From a virus: DNA of 26,083 nucleotides. A program made the translations under genes and the position numbers. This document shows positions 7,572-14,104 of this stretch, piece by piece. Below the pieces are notes generated by a model. That model made no database searches, was not told where the DNA came from, and saw nothing but the letters and a program-made list of their open reading frames with translations. The stretch's first letter is position 1. Each line of letters opens with the position of its first letter. Location of the stretch: the IMG/VR virus record IMGVR_UViG_3300032246_000733, positions 1-26,083 of that record; one strand, written 5' to 3'.

Positions 7572-8597
7572 ATGGCTAAAAAAGTATTAATAACTGGTGG
7601 TGCCGGTTTCATAGCACATCATTTAATTGAAGTATTATTAGAAAAAACAGATTGGGAAATCATCTCAATTGATAGACTAGACTTTTCAGGAAATTTAAAT
7701 CGTTTACATGAAGTCGTTTCAGTATTACCTAAATCAACACAAAAACGTGTAACAGTAGTTTATCACGATCTTAAAGCAGAATTAAATTCACAAATAGTAA
7801 ATCGTATAGGTGATGTAAATATTATTTTACATTTAGCAGCAGGTTCTCATGTAGATCGTTCTATTGAATATCCTATGGAATTTGTTTTAGATAATGTCGT
7901 AGGCACAACAAATTTATTAAACTATGCTCGTAATCTTTCCAATTTAGAACGATTTGTTTATTTTTCAACTGATGAAGTATTTGGCCCAGCTCCTGAAGGA
8001 GTAGATTATAAAGAACGTGATAGATATAATGCTACAAATCCTTATTCAGCTTCTAAAGCAGCTGCTGAAGAAATGTGTGTGGCCTTTGAAAACACTTATA
8101 ATTTACCATTATACATAACTCATACAATGAACGTATTTGGCGAAAGACAACATCCTGAAAAGTATATACCAATGTGTATTCGTAAAATGCGTGATAATTT
8201 ACCTATTACAGTTCATTCAGATCCTTCAAAAACAAAGGCCGGTTCACGTCATTATATACATGCTAAAGATGTTGCCGAAGGAATATTACATATTTTAAAT
8301 TTAAAAGGCCCTTTTGAAAATGATTTTGGTAATGCTAAATGTCCAAAGTTTAATCTTGTAGGTGCTGAAGAAATAGATAATTTAACATTAGCAAGAAAGA
8401 TTGCTGATGTAATGAAAGCAACTCATGCCAAATATGAAATGGTAGATTTTCATTCAGCAAGACCTGGACATGATTTACGTTATTCTTTAAGTGGTGAATA
8501 TATGAAATCTTTAGGTTGGCAACCACGCATAACATTAAGCGAAAGAATAGAACAGGTTGTAAACTGGACTTTAGAAAACGATAGGTGGTTAAAGTAA
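7572..8597 (+). CDS. NAD-dependent sugar epimerase/4,6-dehydratase (extended SDR)
   Basis: 341 residues, usual length for the RmlB/GalE-type extended short-chain dehydrogenase family. Seen: Rossmann NAD-binding motif TGGAGFIA (8-15), LHLAAGSHVDRS (87-97), the STDEVFG segment (132-138) whose Thr-Asp-Glu is the catalytic set of nucleotide-sugar 4,6-dehydratases such as dTDP-glucose 4,6-dehydratase, and catalytic Tyr158-x-x-x-Lys162 in NPYSASKAAAEE. It therefore probably makes a 4-keto-6-deoxy nucleotide sugar in the cytoplasm; the exact substrate is not readable. It heads a four-gene sugar cluster and follows a sigma70-like promoter. The next gene begins directly at its stop in the same frame (TAA-ATG). 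The RBS is weak. Confidence 0.88.
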   Translation: MAKKVLITGGAGFIAHHLIEVLLEKTDWEIISIDRLDFSGNLNRLHEVVSVLPKSTQKRVTVVYHDLKAELNSQIVNRIGDVNIILHLAAGSHVDRSIEYPMEFVLDNVVGTTNLLNYARNLSNLERFVYFSTDEVFGPAPEGVDYKERDRYNATNPYSASKAAAEEMCVAFENTYNLPLYITHTMNVFGERQHPEKYIPMCIRKMRDNLPITVHSDPSKTKAGSRHYIHAKDVAEGILHILNLKGPFENDFGNAKCPKFNLVGAEEIDNLTLARKIADVMKATHAKYEMVDFHSARPGHDLRYSLSGEYMKSLGWQPRITLSERIEQVVNWTLENDRWLK

Positions 8598-9887
8598 ATG
8601 TACATAGATGTAATTATACCCACAATGTGGTATGTAAAAAACTTTGATCTAGTATTAACGTCATACGTTTTAAATCCAAAGATAAACAAAATTATATTAA
8701 TAGATAATAACGTTTTAAATAGGCCAGAATATGATATTCTAAAAGATTCTAAAATAGAATTGGTTTGTTTTAATAAAAACATATACGTAAATCCTGCGTG
8801 GAATGAAGGTTATAGAAGATCAACTTCAAAAATAATTGCTATCATAAATGACGACATAAACGTAGATTCTTCCGTATTTGATATGGTTCATAATTTCAAT
8901 TTAAAAAAAGGTGATCTAATAGGTGTAAGTTTAGCTGGCCGTAAAAATAACTTTATCATAGATGACTTTATACCTACAGAAGAAAAGATAGTTAAACTAG
9001 AATTTAATAATACACAACCTATTGGTGGACAAGCTTGGGCATTTGGTACTTGTATGTTTATGTTAAAAGAATCTTATAATATAATACCAGACCTATATCA
9101 GTTATGGTATGGTGATGATTATTACGCACAAAATTCCCAAAATGTTTATGTTATAAAGTCTAATAAAATTAAAGGTTTAATTTCAGAAACTATAGGCTAC
9201 CTAGATTTTGATGATCCTGAAAGTGATATTGCTCAAAGAGTTAAATTAGATTCTGAAAATCTATTAAAAAATAATCATTTTAAGAATGGTGTTAATTGGG
9301 ATTTACCCATTCAAACAATACGAAAATATGAAAGTATTAAAGTAGATTTTTTTGAAAATGAATATTTAAAAGCAAAAAATACACCTAGTGATATAAATGA
9401 AAATGTACATATACTATATGAACTATGTAAAGACTGTAAAACGGTAGTTGAAATGGGTGTAAGAACAGGTGTAAGTACTAGAGCTTTTTTAAACGCCAAC
9501 GTGGATTTAATTTCTTTTGATGTGGTATTAGATAAAACAGTACAAAAGCTCTTTGATAAAGCTAAGTCAAAAGGTAAGAATGTTCAGTACATAAAAGATG
9601 ATGTGTTGAATATTGAAATAGAAGAAACAGATTTATTGTTTATTGATACAATACACAATTATGAACAATTAAAAAAAGAATTAAAACTACATGGAAATAA
9701 AGCACAGAAATATATTGCTTTCCATGACACGTACACTTATGGTTTAAGAGGTGAGAATGTTTTAGGTTTTGACAATAAAGGCCTTTTAACGGCCGTTATA
9801 GAGTTTCTAATTGAAAATCCTCATTGGAAATTTAAGATATTTAAGACTAATAACAATGGACTGACTGTTTTGGAAAGGTATAAATAA
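8598..9887 (+). CDS. Glycosyltransferase-methyltransferase fusion
   Basis: 429 residues in two parts. Residues 1-~215 look like a GT-A glycosyltransferase (family 2-like): IIPTMWY at the start, LIDNN (34-38), NPAWNEGY (65-72), a DXD-like NDD (84-86) and YGDDYY (171-176). Residues ~265-429 look like a class I SAM-dependent methyltransferase: VVEMGVRTGVST (283-294) as the SAM motif I, an acidic SFDV step (306-309), LLFIDTIHNYEQL (346-358) and AFHDTYTYG (374-382), close to the Methyltransf_24/cephalosporin-hydroxylase-like group. The fusion could add a sugar and methylate it, or methylate the acceptor glycan. The gene starts immediately after the epimerase stop with no gap. Acceptor and sugar are unknown. 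Confidence 0.8.
   Translation: MYIDVIIPTMWYVKNFDLVLTSYVLNPKINKIILIDNNVLNRPEYDILKDSKIELVCFNKNIYVNPAWNEGYRRSTSKIIAIINDDINVDSSVFDMVHNFNLKKGDLIGVSLAGRKNNFIIDDFIPTEEKIVKLEFNNTQPIGGQAWAFGTCMFMLKESYNIIPDLYQLWYGDDYYAQNSQNVYVIKSNKIKGLISETIGYLDFDDPESDIAQRVKLDSENLLKNNHFKNGVNWDLPIQTIRKYESIKVDFFENEYLKAKNTPSDINENVHILYELCKDCKTVVEMGVRTGVSTRAFLNANVDLISFDVVLDKTVQKLFDKAKSKGKNVQYIKDDVLNIEIEETDLLFIDTIHNYEQLKKELKLHGNKAQKYIAFHDTYTYGLRGENVLGFDNKGLLTAVIEFLIENPHWKFKIFKTNNNGLTVLERYK
9879..9886 (+). promoter_or_regulatory. T4-type late promoter box (TATAAATA)
   Basis: Exact box overlapping the stop codon of the glycosyltransferase fusion, with the next ATG at 9918. It would give the GT9-like and sulfotransferase genes a late transcript in addition to read-through from the sigma70-like promoter. 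Confidence 0.68.
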
Positions 9888-9917
9888 ACATATACAAAAT
9901 GTTTATATAAGGTAACT

Positions 9918-10826
9918 ATGACTAATGATTTAAAATATTCTATATTTCACGTACAAGGTGGCATGGGAAAACACGTGGCTGCCACAGCAGTAGCAAAAGC
10001 AATTAAAAATAACCATCCAGATAGAAAATTAATAGTAGCGTGTGCTTTTCCTGATATCTTTTTAAATTTAAGTTATGTGGATAGAGTTTATCAATTAGGT
10101 GCTACAAAATATTTTTATCAAGAATATGTACACGATAAAGATTCTATAATTTTTCATCACGAACCTTATTTTACAACCAATCATATACATAAGAAAAAGA
10201 AATTAATACAAAACTGGATTGATCTATATAATTTAAAATATAGTGGTGAGACACCAGAAGTTAAATTTAATAGACTTCAAATTGAAGCTGCTATGGGTTA
10301 TTGGAAAAGAGAAAAACCAGTTATGGTAATTCATACAAATGGTGGTATGATGACAACTGATGCTAAACCTTATGCTTGGACAAGAGACATGCCTATGGAT
10401 CTAGCACAAGACATAGTAGATCATTACAAGAATGATTATCATATATTTCAAATTACAAAAATGAACTCTATGAAATTAAAAGATGTTGAACATATATTTG
10501 CTACTCCTCAAAAAGCATTATCAATTATGGAGTTTTTTAGTATATTGTTGGTGAGTCAGAAAAGAATTTTTATAGATTCGTGTTTACAACACGCTGCGGC
10601 CGCATTAAATTTAAAATCAACAGTTTTATGGAATGGTACTTCGCCTAAAGTATTTGGTTATAATTTACATGATAATATATGTACTGAAGTTCCTTATGAT
10701 TTTAAATTACCAGGAAGTTATCTATTTGATTTTGACTTTAATGGAAATGAAATAGAGTTTCCTTTTACAGAAAATACAAAACTCTTTAATCTAAAAACAA
10801 TAATCAAATCAGTGGATAAACAATAA
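9918..10826 (+). CDS. Glycosyltransferase family 9-like (heptosyltransferase-like)
   Basis: 302 residues. The N-terminal HVQGGMGKHVAATAVAKAI (11-29) resembles the Gly-rich loop of GT-B enzymes of the ADP-heptose:LPS heptosyltransferase family. The C-terminal FIDSCLQHAAAALN...VLWNGTSP (218-243) matches that family's donor-binding DSG..H.AAAL segment, with Ser-Cys in place of Ser-Gly. It probably transfers a sugar from a nucleotide donor. It follows a late promoter and has a modest RBS (AAGG, 9910-9913). The sulfotransferase starts one base after its stop. Assignment to the fold is fairly safe; the substrate is not. Confidence 0.65.
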   Translation: MTNDLKYSIFHVQGGMGKHVAATAVAKAIKNNHPDRKLIVACAFPDIFLNLSYVDRVYQLGATKYFYQEYVHDKDSIIFHHEPYFTTNHIHKKKKLIQNWIDLYNLKYSGETPEVKFNRLQIEAAMGYWKREKPVMVIHTNGGMMTTDAKPYAWTRDMPMDLAQDIVDHYKNDYHIFQITKMNSMKLKDVEHIFATPQKALSIMEFFSILLVSQKRIFIDSCLQHAAAALNLKSTVLWNGTSPKVFGYNLHDNICTEVPYDFKLPGSYLFDFDFNGNEIEFPFTENTKLFNLKTIIKSVDKQ

Positions 10827-10827
10827 T

Positions 10828-11676
10828 ATGGAAAACAAAAAAACACTTTACTTTATGGCAGGCCTACCAAGAGCTGGTAGTACAATGTTATCGGCAATAT
10901 TAAATCAAAACCCTCGTTTCTATTCAGGACCAAGTTCTCCTGTAGTGGGCGGAATGTTAGCATTAGAACAAAATTTTAATCAAGATGAGTTGTATTTTGC
11001 TTATCCTAAAAAACAACAAGTAGAAGATTATATTAAGAATTTAATTTTTTACTATTATAGTGATGTAAAACAACCTGTAGTTTTTGATAAGAACAGATCG
11101 TGGACAAACAGGCCTGCTTTTATAGAATCATATTTCAATATTGAACCTAAAATATTATGTCCTGTAAGAAGTATATTAGATATACTAACATCATTTATAG
11201 ATATGCACCGTAGAAATCCATATCAAGTGGGTGGTAAATTAAACTTTTTAGATGACATGTTAGTTAAAACTGGCCAACCTTTAACTGATGAAAATCGTTG
11301 TGATACATTATGTGGCCCTATGGGTATAATAGGTCAGAGTGCTCAAGGTATTAAAGAGATGTTAATGAATAACAGAGAGAAACAATTACATCTAATCGAG
11401 TATGATGATTTGGTTAATGATCCTGAAACCACTATGAAAAAAGTATATGATTACTTAGGTGAAGAATACTATAAAAAACATGACTTTAAAAATCTTATAA
11501 ATTTACATCAAGAGAATGATGCTGGTGTTTATGGATTTGCAGACATGCACCAAGTAAGAAAAGAGTTAAAAAAGGTGTCTAAAAAACCATCTGAGTTGTT
11601 ACCTGAAAGTATAGTAACCAAATATAAAAATCAAGAGTTCTGGAGAAATTTAGATACTGTTGTTGAAGTAAAGTAA
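10828..11676 (+). CDS. PAPS-dependent sulfotransferase
   Basis: 282 residues, usual size for the family. The 5'-phosphosulfate loop is GLPRAGSTML (12-21; core PRAGST 14-19). The 3'-phosphate-binding segment is CPVRSILDILTSF (111-123; Arg114, Ser122). A family-typical LIEYDDLVNDPETTM...YLG follows in the C-terminal half. It would transfer sulfate from PAPS to a hydroxyl on a sugar or a protein side chain. Sulfotransferase-like genes occur in marine T4-like phages. It is the last gene of the sugar cluster, one base after the GT9-like gene, so the sulfate acceptor may be the glycan made by its neighbours (inference). Confidence 0.85.
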   Translation: MENKKTLYFMAGLPRAGSTMLSAILNQNPRFYSGPSSPVVGGMLALEQNFNQDELYFAYPKKQQVEDYIKNLIFYYYSDVKQPVVFDKNRSWTNRPAFIESYFNIEPKILCPVRSILDILTSFIDMHRRNPYQVGGKLNFLDDMLVKTGQPLTDENRCDTLCGPMGIIGQSAQGIKEMLMNNREKQLHLIEYDDLVNDPETTMKKVYDYLGEEYYKKHDFKNLINLHQENDAGVYGFADMHQVRKELKKVSKKPSELLPESIVTKYKNQEFWRNLDTVVEVK

Positions 11677-11736
11677 AAACCTTTATATTTGTTGTTAAAT
11701 ATACGTTTAATTTATCAGTAATTAGTATATTATTTT

Positions 11737-11744
11737 TATAAATA
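11737..11744 (+). promoter_or_regulatory. T4-type late promoter box (TATAAATA)
   Basis: Exact box in the 109-base AT-rich gap before the 11786 fibre; expected leader about 36 bases. No other gene is seen in the gap. Confidence 0.72.
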
Positions 11745-11785
11745 TATACAATAATTAAAATTACAGGTTTTCAAATTAAACTAAA

Positions 11786-13576
11786 ATGGCCATAAATTTT
11801 CCAAGTCCAGCCAATACAAACGATACCTATACATTAGGCAGTAAAACATGGAAATTTAATGGTGATGCTTGGGAGTTAGTACCTCTTACAGCTGGCTATA
11901 CAGGTTCAATAGGTTATACTGGATCTGCCGGCATTGGTTACACAGGGTCTATAGGTTACACTGGTTCTCAAGGAGACATTGGTTACACAGGTTCTCAAGG
12001 CGATAATGGTTCTCCAGGTGCTTCTGCTCCTACATTAGATTTTATAGGTGTTTGGGATTTTCAAGATCATTCTGGTTATACATATAAAGTTGCTATTTCG
12101 ACAGTTGATGGTAATACGTATGTTAGCAAAACTACACTTCTTCTTGGAAATTATTTAGATCCAGCAAATAATCCAGCTATATGGACTCTTTATGCTATTA
12201 AACCTTCAAATGGTTATACAGGTTCACAAGGTTACACTGGTTCTCAAGGTTACACTGGTTCACAAGGTTATACAGGTTCACAAGGTTACACAGGTTCACA
12301 AGGTTACACAGGTTCACAAGGTTACACAGGTTCTAAAGGTGATACTGGTGCTCAAGGAACTTCAAATAGTATTTTTTATTTTCAAGCAAGTAATAATACA
12401 CCAAGTAGTGGAACATACATTGGTGATGGTAAAATACTATGGCAATATTTTAATTCACAATTAACTTCACCTCAAAATATTTGGATTTCACACAAAACTA
12501 ATGCTGCCGGCGGATTAGCAACAGATATAGATGTTTATATTTCACTTTTAGAAATTAATGAAAGTTTTGTAATTCAAGATGCTAATGTAAGTAATAATTT
12601 TCAAAAATGGAAAATTACTGGAACACCAATAAATTATACAAGTGGTGTAGATAGTTGGTGGGATATACCAGCTACATTAATTTCAAGTGGAGGATCTTCA
12701 TCTTTTACAAACAATCAACAATTATTTGTAGGACTTGTATCAGGTCGTGATGGTTATACAGGTTCTGTAGGTTATACAGGATCAGCAGGCGTTGGTTACA
12801 CAGGTTCTAAAGGTGATATTGGTTATTCAGGATCTTTAGGTTACACAGGATCAACAGGTGCTGGATACACAGGTTCTAAAGGTGATATAGGTTACACAGG
12901 AAGTTTAGGTTATACAGGCAGTTTAGGTTATACCGGCTCAAAAGGAGTTTTACAATTCACACAAAGTACAAGTGCTCCTGTTTCTCCAAATGTAGGAGAT
13001 ATTTGGGTAGATTCATATACAGGAAAACAATATTCTTATTATAACGATGGAGATTCTTCTCAATGGGTTGAATTAGGAAGTGTAGGAGCTTTGGGTTATA
13101 CAGGTTCAGCAGGTTATACAGGTTCAGCAGGTTACACAGGTTCGGCCGGTACAAATGGTACAAATGGTACAAATGGTTTTACAGGTTCAACAGGTTACAC
13201 AGGTTCTTTTCCATCTACAATTGATGCTGCCACAACATCAACGGCAACTTCAGGCCCAGGATATATGGGATTGCCTCAAAATTCTCAATCATCAGCTTAT
13301 CAACTTTTAATAGGTGATGCTGGTAAACATATCTATGTAACAACAACTGCTACTATTACAATTCCAGCAAATGGTACTGTTGCTTATCCTATTGGCACTG
13401 TTATAAATTTAATTGCTGGTAGTGGAGTAACAATCACTGTAGCTATTACAACTGATACATTATATCTAGGTGGTTCGGGAAGTACTGGTTCAAGAACTGT
13501 TGCGGCTTTTGGTATGGCAACTTTGGTTAAACTTACTAGTACAACTTGGATTATAGGTGGTACAGGAGTAACATAA
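11786..13576 (+). CDS. Collagen-like tail fibre with carbohydrate-binding-like insert
   Basis: 596 residues. N-terminal module INFP..TYTLGSKTWKFNGDAWE (1-35) is shared with two other fibres. It is followed by a short GYTGS tract, a 65-residue domain (about 72-140; FIGVWDF...YKVAISTVDGNTYVSK...PAIWTLY) that resembles the small aromatic-rich chitin/carbohydrate-binding modules found in phage fibres, then seven tandem GYTGSQ/K units. A globular domain (about 190-320), more GYTGS repeats, a GDIWVDSYTG...SQWVEL domain, and a C-terminal beta domain (from about 475; LLIGDAGKHIYV...FPIGT-like region) complete it. It has no beta-repeat module and no S74 domain, unlike its neighbours. The next gene follows by one base. 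Confidence 0.87.
   Translation: MAINFPSPANTNDTYTLGSKTWKFNGDAWELVPLTAGYTGSIGYTGSAGIGYTGSIGYTGSQGDIGYTGSQGDNGSPGASAPTLDFIGVWDFQDHSGYTYKVAISTVDGNTYVSKTTLLLGNYLDPANNPAIWTLYAIKPSNGYTGSQGYTGSQGYTGSQGYTGSQGYTGSQGYTGSQGYTGSKGDTGAQGTSNSIFYFQASNNTPSSGTYIGDGKILWQYFNSQLTSPQNIWISHKTNAAGGLATDIDVYISLLEINESFVIQDANVSNNFQKWKITGTPINYTSGVDSWWDIPATLISSGGSSSFTNNQQLFVGLVSGRDGYTGSVGYTGSAGVGYTGSKGDIGYSGSLGYTGSTGAGYTGSKGDIGYTGSLGYTGSLGYTGSKGVLQFTQSTSAPVSPNVGDIWVDSYTGKQYSYYNDGDSSQWVELGSVGALGYTGSAGYTGSAGYTGSAGTNGTNGTNGFTGSTGYTGSFPSTIDAATTSTATSGPGYMGLPQNSQSSAYQLLIGDAGKHIYVTTTATITIPANGTVAYPIGTVINLIAGSGVTITVAITTDTLYLGGSGSTGSRTVAAFGMATLVKLTSTTWIIGGTGVT
12212..12337 (+). repeat. 18-base tandem repeat, 7 units (GYTGSQ)
   Basis: Seven consecutive 18-base units, six encoding GYTGSQ and the last GYTGSK; the last few units are almost identical in DNA. 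This is the most regular tandem repeat of the window and the likeliest to vary in copy number. Confidence 0.88.
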
Positions 13577-13577
13577 A

Positions 13578-14057
13578 ATGGTTGCTGTTGTTTTTAAACC
13601 AACAGGTTCTTCTTATACTTATTGGAAATGGAATATTACTGGTGCTACAGGCCCCACTACAATGATTCAAGTTGCTGATTTTACATTTCAAAAAAGTGGC
13701 GTATCTGATGCCATGACAGGAGTAACAATTACAAATCCCGGTGGTAACAATCCTGGTGGAGAAGGAATTACTAATTTAAGCGATGGTAATATTTATAATA
13801 AATGGTTAGATTTTAATTTTTCAGGTAATAATGCTACACCTTCGACTGGTAATTCTACAGTTATATGGCAATTTTCTACAGCAAAATCATTTAATGGTTA
13901 TATTTGGTATACAGCAAATGACGCATCAAGTAGAGATCCTATAACTTGGACTATTTCAGGTTCAAATAATGGTACCACTTATACTGTTTTACATACTGTA
14001 ACGGGTGCTACTATAACTTCTAATAGATATGCTTTAGCTGGAACCTTTACTTTTTAA
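13578..14057 (+). CDS. Small discoidin (F5/8 type C)-like binding protein
   Basis: 159 residues. The pattern YWKWNIT...IQVADFTFQ...WLDFNF...VIWQFSTAKSFNGYIWYTAND...PITWTISGSNNGTTYTVLHT matches the beta-sandwich discoidin/F5-8C fold: a position for a Trp-rich first strand, then the P.sW.l.gS.dg..W.vl-type strand pair near the C-terminus. Proteins of this fold bind carbohydrates or lipids. No signal peptide or membrane segment is seen. The ATG lies one base after the upstream fibre stop (TAA-A-ATG), the same junction as fibre/protease at 2151-2153, so it is likely a fibre partner or tip. No family name beyond the fold can be given. Confidence 0.6.
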   Translation: MVAVVFKPTGSSYTYWKWNITGATGPTTMIQVADFTFQKSGVSDAMTGVTITNPGGNNPGGEGITNLSDGNIYNKWLDFNFSGNNATPSTGNSTVIWQFSTAKSFNGYIWYTANDASSRDPITWTISGSNNGTTYTVLHTVTGATITSNRYALAGTFTF

Positions 14058-14091
14058 CATTTAAATGAATTTATATAAACTAAAATAATCT

Positions 14092-14099
14092 TATAAATA
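14092..14099 (+). promoter_or_regulatory. T4-type late promoter box, 5 bases before ATG
   Basis: Exact TATAAATA, then TAGAT, then the ATG at 14105. With the start site about six bases past the box, transcription would begin at the start codon itself. A weaker variant (TATAAACT, 14074-14081) lies upstream and could supply a leader. Confidence 0.7.
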
Positions 14100-14104
14100 T
14101 AGAT

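Noticed and set aside
8480-8782. Minus-strand frame across the epimerase/glycosyltransferase junction
   Set aside because: It lies opposite two well-supported genes and has no recognisable domain or RBS.
12192-12337. The 18-base repeat as a CRISPR array
   Set aside because: Units are contiguous without spacers and encode in-frame GYTGSQ inside a fibre gene.
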